A stretch of 16,957 nucleotides of DNA, from contig QZKK01000188.1 of assembly GCA_003599475.1 (NCBI GenBank), forward strand, positions 1 to 16,957. Direction: 5' to 3'. Below the pieces are notes generated by a model, which saw nothing but the letters and a program-made list of their open reading frames with translations, did no database searches and had not been told where the DNA came from. Numbering within the stretch: position 1 is the stretch's first letter; each line of letters begins with the position of its first letter. Shown here in pieces: positions 1-6,266 of this stretch. Origin of the DNA: Desulfobacteraceae bacterium. GTDB taxonomy: Bacteria; Desulfobacterota; Desulfobacteria; Desulfobacterales; SURF-15. Made by a program: the position numbers and the translations under genes.

Positions 1-4
1 GACT

Positions 5-25
5 GAAGCGGCCAGTTTGATCAAA
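5..25 (+). repeat. 21-base direct repeat, copy 1
   Basis: Positions 5-25 match 1503-1523 at 20 of 21 bases, the difference being G at 11 versus C at 1509. Both copies end in the palindrome TTTGATCAAA. The two copies bracket the DUF362 gene. They could be members of a dispersed intergenic family or the edges of an inserted segment; no transposase is present to decide. Confidence 0.7.
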
Positions 26-124
26 CATTAGGAACTCATGCTATCTTGAATTTTTAATCTTTGAATCTTTGAATCTTGAATCAAGTTTCACGAGACGCAA
101 AGGCAGGCTTTCTCTTTCTGCTTT

Positions 125-160
125 AACGTGTAACGATTTCAACCTGCAACGTGTAACGAC
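125..160 (+). repeat. TGCAACG-family repeat, single copy
   Basis: This stretch contains the unit 'aacgatttcaacctgcaacg' (131-150) flanked on both sides by 'aacgtgtaacg' sequence. The same unit occurs in the right arm of the inverted repeat at 5875-5911 and, reverse-complemented, in its left arm at 5814-5845. It lies just past the 3' end of the DUF362 gene. Confidence 0.65.
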
Positions 161-166
161 ATGCCC

Positions 167-1345
167 TCAGTCCCAATGCCGCTCGACCCTGGTGCGGCCT
201 CCGATGATCGCCTTAACGATGTCCAGGTTGTTTGGCGGGCACCCTTTCACATGATTGGGGGATCTTTTCTCTTTCGGAACGCAGCGGCCGACGGTCACAA
301 GCCCTTTTCCGGGGACGGTAGCGGGGATATCCGGATCTCCGGTGACAAGGGTGATGCCCGGAAGAAAGCGCAACTGGCCGGCTTCTTTCATGTCGAAGAG
401 CGAACTCATGATCCCCATGCGGCAGCCGGTGCAGACGGAATCCCCGTAGAGCATTTCAAAACCTTCGATTCGGATCCGGTCGTCTTCGAGCACCCGCATG
501 AATCTGCGATAGACCGATTCGATCGATTCCCCCGAAATCTCGATCTCTTCGCGGTGCATCTTTCCAAGTCCTCGTGCGGCCGCTTCGCGGGTGATGGGGA
601 CTTCTTCGGGATCGAAGCCTGCAATATATCCGCAGACTGCATCCACGGAAACGGCATCGGCTCCGGCAACGATCAGATCCATTTCGACGGGCTTTCCAAA
701 GATCGGCCCGAGCCCCTCCTGGCAGAAAACGGCATCCACGATCGACAAAACCGGCTTCAACGCGCCATACCAGTCGACACACGCGTCAAAGACCCCCTGC
801 TGGTGAAACTCGCGTTTGTATTTATCGGAAAGAAGCCCCTTGAGCTTCTTGATCGCACAGGTGATTTCCATCTGGTCATGGGTCTTAAGTTTCGCGACGG
901 GGATGATCGCATCGGCTTCCAGCACGGGTTTGAAGGTTTCTATCGTTTTGAATATTTTCCCGTTTGGAACCGGCAGGAAAACCGTCTCGGTCTTTTTTAA
1001 ATCGAGAACCGCATAGCCCATCTCACGAAGCTTCAGGTACCCGGAGCCGGCGATGACAGCCTCCGAGTCCACGCCGATGGCGGATGATTCCGCAATGAAC
1101 GGTTCTGCGCCTGCATCCTTTACGAGGTCGGCCACCGCCCGGGTGACTTCAGGAAGCGTAATGGTTGCCTTTTCCCGCTCCGGTATTCCGGTCACCCAGC
1201 TCGGATTGATCAGCACCTTCTGCCCGGGGCGGACAAACTCGCCAATGCCTCCCAGGAGGTCGACCGTCTTCTGAACGGCGGAAAGGATCTGCTCGTAATC
1301 CGGTGATTTCGGTGTCCGGGTGATCGATACGCGGCTTTTGACCAT
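167..1345 (-). CDS. DUF362 domain-containing protein
   Basis: A 392-residue protein of the DUF362 family, whose members have no settled function; several carry iron-sulfur centres. Family features visible: the early 'GQKVLINPSWVTG' segment (41-53), the 'KLKTH' motif (152-156) followed by a 'KKLKGLLSDKYKREFH'-type stretch (166-181), and a 'GADAVSVDAV' segment (228-237). There is no appended 2[4Fe-4S] ferredoxin domain, but the C-terminal third has C305-x2-C308, C355 and C369 (in GCPPNN), which could form a metal site (inference). No signal peptide or membrane segment is seen. I chose the ATG at 1345 because AGAGAGG lies 8 bases upstream on the minus strand; a TTG at 1387 is possible in frame but has no such site. 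It is transcribed alone, away from vapBC. Confidence 0.85.
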   Translation of the reverse strand: MVKSRVSITRTPKSPDYEQILSAVQKTVDLLGGIGEFVRPGQKVLINPSWVTGIPEREKATITLPEVTRAVADLVKDAGAEPFIAESSAIGVDSEAVIAGSGYLKLREMGYAVLDLKKTETVFLPVPNGKIFKTIETFKPVLEADAIIPVAKLKTHDQMEITCAIKKLKGLLSDKYKREFHQQGVFDACVDWYGALKPVLSIVDAVFCQEGLGPIFGKPVEMDLIVAGADAVSVDAVCGYIAGFDPEEVPITREAAARGLGKMHREEIEISGESIESVYRRFMRVLEDDRIRIEGFEMLYGDSVCTGCRMGIMSSLFDMKEAGQLRFLPGITLVTGDPDIPATVPGKGLVTVGRCVPKEKRSPNHVKGCPPNNLDIVKAIIGGRTRVERHWD

Positions 1346-1502
1346 GATGGTTGCCTCTCTTTGTAAAGGTGAATGCCCAAGAATCAAGATGATCCTTTTA
1401 TCCGGCCCATTCGTTGAACAACTCCCATAGATGGATGTATATAGCAGGTTTGTCGATGCTTCAAATGAAAAAAGAAGGACACAAGCTCAGACGCTGGCCG
1501 GC

Positions 1503-1523
1503 GAAGCGCCCAGTTTGATCAAA
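1503..1523 (+). repeat. 21-base direct repeat, copy 2
   Basis: Matches 5-25 with a single substitution and includes the TTTGATCAAA palindrome. It lies about 160 bases upstream of the DUF362 start codon, so the two copies frame that gene. Confidence 0.7.
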
Positions 1524-1630
1524 GAATGAAACTGTAACGGTTTTGGTCATACGGATTTCGGATTTCATGTAGTTTCATATGAGGCTTCGTTTGATTATTT
1601 CTTCATTTGAACCGCAACAGCGAGCGCATT

Positions 1631-1650
1631 CCCCGCAGCTTGCTGCGGGG
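1631..1650. repeat. GC-rich hairpin repeat 1
   Basis: A perfect inverted repeat with 9-base arms (CCCCGCAGC / GCTGCGGGG) around a TT centre. The core CAGCTTGCTG is shared with the hairpin at 1702-1719, about 70 bases downstream. It is not followed by a T run, so it is a poor fit to an intrinsic terminator and better read as a REP-like dispersed element. Confidence 0.75.
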
Positions 1651-1701
1651 TTAGCGAGCGAATATAAAAATTAGACAAAAAGTCCTTACGGTCGAAGATT
1701 C

Positions 1702-1719
1702 CCTGCAGCTTGCTGCAGG
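1702..1719. repeat. GC-rich hairpin repeat 2
   Basis: A perfect inverted repeat with 8-base arms (CCTGCAGC / GCTGCAGG) around TT. An outer GAAG (1694-1697) and CTTC (1723-1726) could extend the stem past an internal loop. It differs from hairpin 1 by a compensated pair change (C-G to T-A) in each arm, which keeps the structure intact. Confidence 0.75.
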
Positions 1720-1740
1720 ATTCTTCAATACTTTGTCTCA

Positions 1741-1776
1741 TTGTTTGGATTTTGGTGCTTGGAATTTGGAATTTTC
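1741..1776 (+). repeat. 36-base dispersed repeat, copy 1
   Basis: The reverse complement of this stretch matches 12625-12660 at 35 of 36 bases; the one difference is the middle base of 'gcAcc' versus 'gcTcc'. The element is made of 'ttggaattt' and 'ttggatttt' units and lies directly upstream of the vapBC promoter-like region. Confidence 0.8.
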
Positions 1777-1791
1777 TTTGAGCGGCGACCC

Positions 1792-1826
1792 TTGACGAAT
1801 CGGTAAGTCATGTGGGATACTCCCAC
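1792..1826 (+). promoter_or_regulatory. Predicted vapBC promoter with overlapping palindromic operator
   Basis: TTGACG (1792-1797) and GATACT (1816-1821) are spaced 18 bases apart and resemble a sigma-70 promoter (5/6 and 4/6 matches). A 15-base palindrome, GTGGGA-TAC-TCCCAC (1812-1826), covers the -10 box and ends one base before the ATG at 1828. Antitoxins of the VapB/AbrB type commonly bind such inverted repeats with VapC to repress their own operon. A start about 7 bases past the -10 would fall on the ATG itself, predicting a leaderless transcript. The site call is inference from sequence. Confidence 0.5.
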
Positions 1827-1827
1827 C

Positions 1828-2061
1828 ATGAGCATATCTACAGTCGATTCTAAAAAGAGGATTGTCCTGCCCGGCGGGCGGCCGGGGGATGTTTTCGACG
1901 TTCAACAGGAGGCGGAGGGACGTTTCCTGCTCATTCGACTGGAGAAGCCGGAGCGTGCCGAACGCATGAGCAGAAAGGAATGTATGGAGGCGATGCGCAA
2001 AGCGCCTTTGAGATCGATGATGACATGGGAAAAACTCCGCGAACAGACCCGTGAGACATGA
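1828..2061 (+). CDS. vapB: VapB-type antitoxin, AbrB/MazE-like N-terminus
   Basis: A 77-residue antitoxin that would bind and neutralise the PIN-domain toxin encoded next. The N-terminal half fits the swapped-hairpin (AbrB/MazE/VapB) DNA-binding fold: 'VDSKKRIVLP' followed by 'GDVFDVQQEAEGRFLLIRLEK'. The charged C-terminal half, with 'KECMEAMRKAP' and 'MTWEKLREQTRE', is the likely toxin-wrapping tail. I prefer the ATG at 1828 over the in-frame ATG at 1810, because 1810 lies between the predicted -35 and -10 boxes and adds only six residues unlike the family. It overlaps vapC by four bases (ATGA, 2058-2061), typical of translational coupling. The family call rests on pattern and context; the sequence is divergent. 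Confidence 0.78.
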   Translation: MSISTVDSKKRIVLPGGRPGDVFDVQQEAEGRFLLIRLEKPERAERMSRKECMEAMRKAPLRSMMTWEKLREQTRET

Positions 2062-2477
2062 TTCTTCTCGACACGAACGTGCTCATCTACGCCTTCGAGC
2101 TTGACTCGCCTTTTTCACAATGGGCAAGAGAGACGATCGCCGGTGCCGTGGCGGGTGACGGCGCCGCCATCAATGCGGTGAGCCTGGCTGAGATTTGTGT
2201 TGGAGACGCAGAACCCGCGACAGTTGCCGACCGAATACGAAGTTGGGGCGTCCAGATCCTGGATGTGCCCGCGGCGGCGGCCGACGTTTGCGCCAGGGCA
2301 TACCTTTTATATCGGAAACAGCGTATGTCCCAGTCCGAAATACCGGTTCCGGACATGCCGCTTCCTGATTTTTTTATCGGCGCTCATGCCAAGATCATGG
2401 GCTGGGAGCTCGCCACTGCGGATCGAGGCCGATTCCATATATATTTCCCTTCCATCGCTCTCAAGATTCCGAAATGA
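2058..2477 (+). CDS. vapC: VapC-type PIN domain toxin (ribonuclease)
   Basis: A 139-residue PIN-domain protein, a normal length for VapC. The acidic residues that bind Mg2+ in this family are visible: D5 in 'LLDTNVLIYA', E45 in 'VSLAEI', D104 in 'LPDFFIGAHA' and D122 in 'ATADRGRF'. The closing 'RFHIYFPSIAL' is the usual VapC end. VapC toxins cut tRNA or rRNA, with the target differing between families and not predictable here. The ATG overlaps the vapB stop, so the pair is one operon, autoregulated if the palindrome at 1812-1826 is an operator. No frameshift or active-site loss is seen, so the toxin should be active. Confidence 0.87.
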   Translation: MILLDTNVLIYAFELDSPFSQWARETIAGAVAGDGAAINAVSLAEICVGDAEPATVADRIRSWGVQILDVPAAAADVCARAYLLYRKQRMSQSEIPVPDMPLPDFFIGAHAKIMGWELATADRGRFHIYFPSIALKIPK

Positions 2478-2549
2478 CCAGCGTCAACGACATGCCCCTC
2501 CATCTCATGGGTATCTTGTTCCTCCGAGGGAAGGGGCGAGGGGGTGACC

Positions 2550-3938
2550 ATGCGGACCATCATCGAACCGTTCCGAATCAAAATGACCGAGCCGATCCGG
2601 CTGCTCGACCGGGCGCAGAGAGTGGAAAAACTGAAAAATGCCCGCTACAACGTCTTTTTCCTGGACGCGGAAGACTGCTGCATCGATCTATTGACGGACA
2701 GCGGAACCGGCGCCATGTCCACCCGGCAATGGGCGGCCCTGATGCTTGGCGATGAAAGCTATGCAGGCAGCAGATCCTGGAAAAAATTCGAATCCGTCGT
2801 TCACGAAATCACCGGAATGAAGCATGTCTTTCCAACCCACCAGGGCCGGGCCGCCGAAGGAATCCTTGCCGAGACCCGGATCCGGAAGGGGGACCTCATC
2901 CCCAACAACAGCCATTTCGATACCACGCGGGCCCACATCGAGTACGTGGGGGGAGACGCTCTCGATCTCTTATGCGGCGAAGGCTACGAAAGCGCCCTGG
3001 AAGCCCCGTTCAAAGGGGAGATGGACATCGAAAAGCTCAAAGAGGTCATTGCCGAAAACGGCCCTGAAAAAATTCCTTTCTGCATGATCACCGTAACCAA
3101 CAATACAGGGGGCGGGCAGCCCGTATCCATGGCAAACATCCGGGAGGTGAAATCGATATTGAGCCGCTTCGGCATACCGCTTGTGATCGACGCCTGCCGG
3201 TTTGCCGAAAACGCCTATTTCATTCATGAAAGAGAACCCGGCTACCGGGAAAAATCCCTGCTCGAAATCGCTCAGGAGATGTTTTCCTATGCGGATGCAG
3301 CGACCATGAGCTGTAAAAAGGACGGCCTGGCCAATATCGGCGGCTTTTTCGTCTGCAACGACGAACGATGGGCCGAAGATTTCAGGAACCTGCTGATATT
3401 GCGGGAGGGATTTCCCACCTATGGAGGCCTTGCGGGAAGAGACCTGGAGGTGATCGCAGTCGGTCTGATGGAGGCGCTCGAATACGATTACCAGGTTTAC
3501 CGCCACGCCACCGTCGAATACCTGGGGAAAAAGCTTTCGGCACTCGGTATTCCCCACGTTCGGCCCGTCGGCGGGCACGCGGTTTTTCTGGATTCGAAGG
3601 CGATTCTCCCGCATATTCCTCAGCTCCAGTACCCGGGCATCGGGCTGGTCAATGCGCTGTACCTCGAAGGCGGCGTCCGGGGCGTGGAACTGGGCAGTGT
3701 CATGTTCGGCAGAAAAGGGGCGGACGGAAAAGAAATTCCGGCTCCGCTGGAGCTTGTCCGGCTGGCCTTTCCACGGCGCGTCTATACCCAGAGCCATTTC
3801 GATTATCTGATGGAAGTGATCGAAACGGTATGGAGGAAAAGAGAACGGATCGGCGGCTACCGGATCACGCGCCAGCCCCAGTTCCTGAGGCATTTCAGCT
3901 GCCATTTCGAACCGATCACACCGATCGCAGCGGATTAG
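2550..3938 (+). CDS. tnaA: Tryptophanase (L-tryptophan indole-lyase)
   Basis: A 462-residue PLP-dependent beta-eliminating lyase that would split L-tryptophan into indole, pyruvate and ammonia in the cytoplasm. The family signature is clear: 'FRIKMTEP', 'IDLLTDSGTGAMS', 'PTHQGRAAE', 'GGGQPVSMAN', D214 and R217 in 'IDACRFAENAYF', PLP lysine K257 (second K of 'SCKKDG'), and 'GFPTYGGLAGRD'. Three positions that separate tyrosine phenol-lyase (Thr124, Arg381, Phe448 in Citrobacter freundii) from tryptophanase here carry D124, L381 and H448, the tryptophanase pattern. Start ATG 2550 has a GAGGGGG site about 5 bases upstream; a GTG at 2544 is possible. No TnaC-like leader peptide or tryptophan permease gene is adjacent. 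The fxsA gene follows 9 bases downstream. Confidence 0.9.
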   Translation: MRTIIEPFRIKMTEPIRLLDRAQRVEKLKNARYNVFFLDAEDCCIDLLTDSGTGAMSTRQWAALMLGDESYAGSRSWKKFESVVHEITGMKHVFPTHQGRAAEGILAETRIRKGDLIPNNSHFDTTRAHIEYVGGDALDLLCGEGYESALEAPFKGEMDIEKLKEVIAENGPEKIPFCMITVTNNTGGGQPVSMANIREVKSILSRFGIPLVIDACRFAENAYFIHEREPGYREKSLLEIAQEMFSYADAATMSCKKDGLANIGGFFVCNDERWAEDFRNLLILREGFPTYGGLAGRDLEVIAVGLMEALEYDYQVYRHATVEYLGKKLSALGIPHVRPVGGHAVFLDSKAILPHIPQLQYPGIGLVNALYLEGGVRGVELGSVMFGRKGADGKEIPAPLELVRLAFPRRVYTQSHFDYLMEVIETVWRKRERIGGYRITRQPQFLRHFSCHFEPITPIAAD

Positions 3939-3947
3939 GAAATCTCG

Positions 3948-4340
3948 ATGCTTTTTAAGCTGCTCCTTCTCTTTTCCCTGATCCCGGTGATCGAGATCTA
4001 CCTCTTCATCCGGATCGGAGGGGAAATCGGCGCCTTCAACACGGTCGTTCTGGTGATTCTGACCGCATTGGCAGGCGCCTATCTGACAAAGATTCAGGGG
4101 CTCCAGACCATGTTCAGGGTTCAGGCGAGTCTCCAGCGGGGGATCCTTCCGAAGGAAGAGCTTGTGGATGCGCTGCTGATCTTTATCGCCGGGATCCTCC
4201 TCCTTACCCCCGGATTCATGACGGACACTCTCGGACTCCTGCTCCTTTACCCGGGTAGCCGGTTCTACATCAAGCGCTTCCTGAGGCGGAGATTCGACCG
4301 GTGGGTAAGGGATCACGACATCAACATCGATCGGTTCTGA
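3948..4340 (+). CDS. fxsA: FxsA family membrane protein
   Basis: A 130-residue inner-membrane protein of the FxsA family; E. coli FxsA was named for suppressing F-plasmid exclusion of phage T7 when overproduced, and its normal role is unclear. Hydrophobic stretches lie at about 2-21, 28-46 and 73-101, with the family segments 'PVIEIYLFIRIGGEIGA' (13-29), 'AGAYLTKIQGLQT' (42-54) and 'LLLTPGFMTDTLG' (84-96), then a basic cytoplasmic tail with 'RRRFDRW'. The Shine-Dalgarno AGGA (3937-3940) overlaps the tnaA stop and lies 7 bases from the ATG, so the two genes are probably co-transcribed. I see no functional link to tryptophan breakdown. Confidence 0.9.
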   Translation: MLFKLLLLFSLIPVIEIYLFIRIGGEIGAFNTVVLVILTALAGAYLTKIQGLQTMFRVQASLQRGILPKEELVDALLIFIAGILLLTPGFMTDTLGLLLLYPGSRFYIKRFLRRRFDRWVRDHDINIDRF

Positions 4341-4358
4341 TTCGCCCTAAAAAAGAAG

Positions 4359-5069
4359 ATGCTCACGCAAACCAGGCGCTGTTCGACATGGCTCACAGTC
4401 CAGAGCTTGTCGAGGGGCAAAGACGCAAAGAATATCAGAGGGTTCGAAGGCTTAGCGGCCGGCGGGGAAACGGATCCGACTCGCGATAACAAAGAGTTGC
4501 CGGATATCATCACGCGGTATGCGGCCTTTGAAGAGAAGGTAAGGGATCTGATCGCACACGATTGCAGCCCCCGGTGTTCGTCCTGCACGGCGGTCTGCTG
4601 CAAGCCGGAGTTTTGCCGGGAGGCCCTGGACAGCCCTTTTCTTTCCATGCTCCGCAATGCGTTTCCTCCGGCCGAAAGCTATCGCCAGGAAAGCGGCTGG
4701 CTGACGGAAACCGGCTGTGCGCTTCGGGCCGGCAGGCCCCCCATCTGTTATGAATTCCTGTGCCAGGATATCGTCGAGACCCGGGAGACGGATGCTGCAA
4801 AATATGTTTTATCCGTTCTGTGCAGGCTGGTAACGCATATGGGGCGTTTTGTTTCAGGCCGGAGACACATTGTGGAATGGATGGATGTGGAGGACCCCGG
4901 CGCCATTCGCTTATCGAGGTTTGAAAAGCGCCTGAAGGAGGCGGAAGCCGCGTTTTCAATCATCCGATCGTTTCAGCGGAACGGCATTGTATCCGATCGG
5001 GAATGGCCGGTTTTGTTCAATATCCTCAAATTGGCTGAAAGCGCAAAGCGGAAGATCGCTCAACGCTGA
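4359..5069 (+). CDS. Cysteine-cluster protein, YkgJ-like
   Basis: A cytoplasmic protein of up to 236 residues with a dense cysteine pattern: C69, C73, C76, C80-C81, C86, then C120, C130 and C135, the last in 'GRPPICYEFLC'. This CxxC...CC...RPxxCxxFxC layout resembles the YkgJ-type zinc/iron-chelating domain, whose function is not established. The C-terminal half is helical and charged, without motifs I know. The start is doubtful: the first ~46 residues have no family look, their DNA resembles intergenic repeat material, and the ATG at 4359 has only a weak purine run upstream. A TTG at 4497 (residue 47, 'LPDIITRYAAFEEK') would give a 190-residue protein holding every clustered cysteine. The hydrolase gene follows 16 bases downstream, suggesting co-expression. 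Confidence 0.7.
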   Translation: MLTQTRRCSTWLTVQSLSRGKDAKNIRGFEGLAAGGETDPTRDNKELPDIITRYAAFEEKVRDLIAHDCSPRCSSCTAVCCKPEFCREALDSPFLSMLRNAFPPAESYRQESGWLTETGCALRAGRPPICYEFLCQDIVETRETDAAKYVLSVLCRLVTHMGRFVSGRRHIVEWMDVEDPGAIRLSRFEKRLKEAEAAFSIIRSFQRNGIVSDREWPVLFNILKLAESAKRKIAQR

Positions 5070-5085
5070 AAGGGGAATTGAACTC

Positions 5086-5799
5086 ATGACCCCGGACGAA
5101 AATTACCAACCCTTTCGGATTCCATTCGATGGCCATTTCCTGGCGGGCGATACCCTTTCCAGGGGAGACGGAGTCTCTGTTCTGGTGCTGCACGGAGGCG
5201 GCGATTCCGGGCGGATGCGGATGCGCGCTGTCCGGGAGCGGCTCTTTCTGGAGGGGATCTCTTCATGTGCGTTCGATTTCATCGGTCACGGAGAGACCGG
5301 AGGGAATCTCAAGGAAAGCAGCCTCTATCAGAGGACCCTGCAGGCCTTGAGAGTCGTCGAAAGTCAGAAGATCGCACAACCTGTGACCATCATCGCTGCA
5401 AGCATGGGGGCGTACACGGCGGTCAGGCTCCTAAAGCATATCGCGGTGGATACGTTGATTCTTCTCGTTCCCGCGATGTATGCGGCGTGTGCTTATCGAA
5501 CACCGTTCGGCCGCGGCTTCACCGCGATCATCCGGGAGCCGGAAAGCTGGCACCGATCCGATGCCTGGGAAATTTTAAGCGGATACAGGGGCCGTCTTTT
5601 TCTGGTTGCCGCTGAAAAGGATACCGTCATTCCCTCCGATGTCATCGACAGGATAAGCGGCGCAGCCGCAAACACCAAAGAATTCGTTCGGCATACCGTT
5701 TCCGGTGCACCGCATGCCGTTTTCACTTACCTGCGTTCGGTCTCCCCGGATCGGCTCGAGCGGATCATGCGGCAGATGATCGATATGATCGGGAAATAG
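5086..5799 (+). CDS. Alpha/beta hydrolase
   Basis: A 237-residue soluble alpha/beta hydrolase. Visible elements: the oxyanion-hole segment 'VLVLHGGGDSG' (32-42), 'FDFIGHGETGG' (63-73), the nucleophile elbow 'ASMGA' with S106, acid candidate D179 in 'AEKDTVIP', and base candidate H210 in 'GAPHAVF'. The triad order and spacing fit a serine esterase/thioesterase-like enzyme; substrate cannot be read from sequence. An in-frame ATG exists at 4987, but its first 33 residues overlap the upstream gene and lack fold resemblance; the ATG at 5086 has AAGGGGA 9 bases upstream and is preferred. It is the last gene of the tnaA-to-hydrolase run, followed by an inverted repeat. Confidence 0.86.
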   Translation: MTPDENYQPFRIPFDGHFLAGDTLSRGDGVSVLVLHGGGDSGRMRMRAVRERLFLEGISSCAFDFIGHGETGGNLKESSLYQRTLQALRVVESQKIAQPVTIIAASMGAYTAVRLLKHIAVDTLILLVPAMYAACAYRTPFGRGFTAIIREPESWHRSDAWEILSGYRGRLFLVAAEKDTVIPSDVIDRISGAAANTKEFVRHTVSGAPHAVFTYLRSVSPDRLERIMRQMIDMIGK

Positions 5800-5813
5800 A
5801 GAGGAAGAGCGTT

Positions 5814-5911
5814 CGTTGCACGTTGCAGGTTGAAATCGTTGCACGATAAAGGGAAGAAGATCAGCAACTGTTCTCAACGTGCAACGATTTCAACGATTTC
5901 AACCTGCAACG
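5814..5911. repeat. Long inverted repeat of TGCAACG units
   Basis: The left arm 5821-5845 is the reverse complement of sequence within the right arm 5878-5911, giving a ~25-base stem with a ~30-base loop. The right arm carries one extra 9-base 'gatttcaac' duplication, so it bulges. A further unit (5814-5820) extends the left arm. The same unit occurs singly at 125-160. It lies 14 bases after the hydrolase stop and could help end transcription, but no T run follows. Confidence 0.75.
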
Positions 5912-5970
5912 ATTCTCATGGTTGCGGCTTCTTGTAAATGAGAGCCTTCTTTGATACCGTCTTTTTATAG

Positions 5971-6162
5971 GGCAGCGGGAATGCAGCCGCAGCCGCACAC
6001 ATCCGGGCGACCGGGCTCGATGGAGAGATCGGGAAAACCTACACCGCCCGCCAGGGAGCGGCGCTCGGAAGAGACGGCCGGATAGAGGTAAAAATTGAGG
6101 GGGAAGACGTGACGATCGGCGGCCACGCCGTTACTGCCGTAAATGGAATGATTTCGATTTGA
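5971..6162 (+). pseudogene. 3' remnant of a PhzF/YddE-family gene
   Basis: Reading the frame that ends in TGA at 6160-6162 gives about 63 codons matching the C-terminal end of PhzF-like isomerases/epimerases: 'GSGNAAAAAHIRATG', then 'ARQGAALGRDGRIEVKIEG' and 'VTIGGHAVTAVNG'. E. coli YddE has the equivalent 'HQGRALGRDGMIEV' and 'VTISGTAV' (from memory). The frame is closed upstream by TAG at 5968-5970, exactly where the family's 'EDPVTGSGN' motif should begin, and there is no start codon at the fragment head. The remaining ~75% of a normal ~280-300-residue gene is absent. This is best read as a gene remnant left by deletion or recombination. Confidence 0.68.
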
Positions 6163-6266
6163 CTTCTCTGATCCGCATCTACATCTTTAATGCAGTTCCA
6201 TATCTTTCGTCATCAGAGGGTCGGAGGTAATCGGCTCTGCCGGAAGATGCAACCAGGGATAAAAAA

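Larger units (their letters stand above)
1..166. other. Non-coding flank with short repeats
   Basis: No coding region with family resemblance is visible before the DUF362 stop codon. The stretch holds a 21-base element (5-25) that recurs at 1503-1523, an AT-rich run built from repeated 'aatctttg/aatcttg' units (about 53-84), and a copy of a TGCAACG-type repeat (125-160) related to the inverted repeat at 5814-5911. The short forward ORF at 69-254 is made of this repeat material and is not supported as a gene. Confidence 0.6.
1346..1791. other. Intergenic region between divergent genes, rich in repeats
   Basis: About 450 bases separate the DUF362 start from the vapBC promoter-like site. The DUF362 promoter should lie here on the minus strand, but I cannot place it. 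The visible content is repeats: copy 2 of the 21-base direct repeat (1503-1523), two hairpins with the shared core CAGCTTGCTG (1631-1650 and 1702-1719), and a 36-base element (1741-1776) that recurs inverted at 12625-12660. No coding region is supported. Confidence 0.6.

Noticed and set aside
161..1000. A 279-codon forward open frame
   Set aside because: It lies opposite the DUF362 gene, which has conserved motifs and a ribosome site; the forward translation has no family resemblance.
1631..1719. Intrinsic transcription terminators
   Set aside because: The GC-rich hairpins are not followed by a T run on either strand, and they recur as a related pair, fitting a repeat family better.
2550..3938. 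Tyrosine phenol-lyase identity
   Set aside because: The residues specific to that enzyme (Thr124, Arg381, Phe448) are D124, L381 and H448 here, the tryptophanase pattern.
2970..4316. A 448-codon open frame on the minus strand
   Set aside because: It runs antisense to tnaA and fxsA, whose frames carry clear family motifs. Its translation is Asp/His/Gln/Phe-rich without any recognisable motif, typical of a shadow of GC-rich coding DNA.
5814..5911. CRISPR-like array
   Set aside because: The units are inverted and near-contiguous, with no regular unique spacers and no cas genes.
5938..5970. ATG-started peptide (about 10 codons) as the N-terminal part of the PhzF remnant
   Set aside because: It is in the same frame and begins MRAFFDTVF, loosely like a PhzF start, but it is too short, has no ribosome site and ends in a stop; the likeness may be chance.
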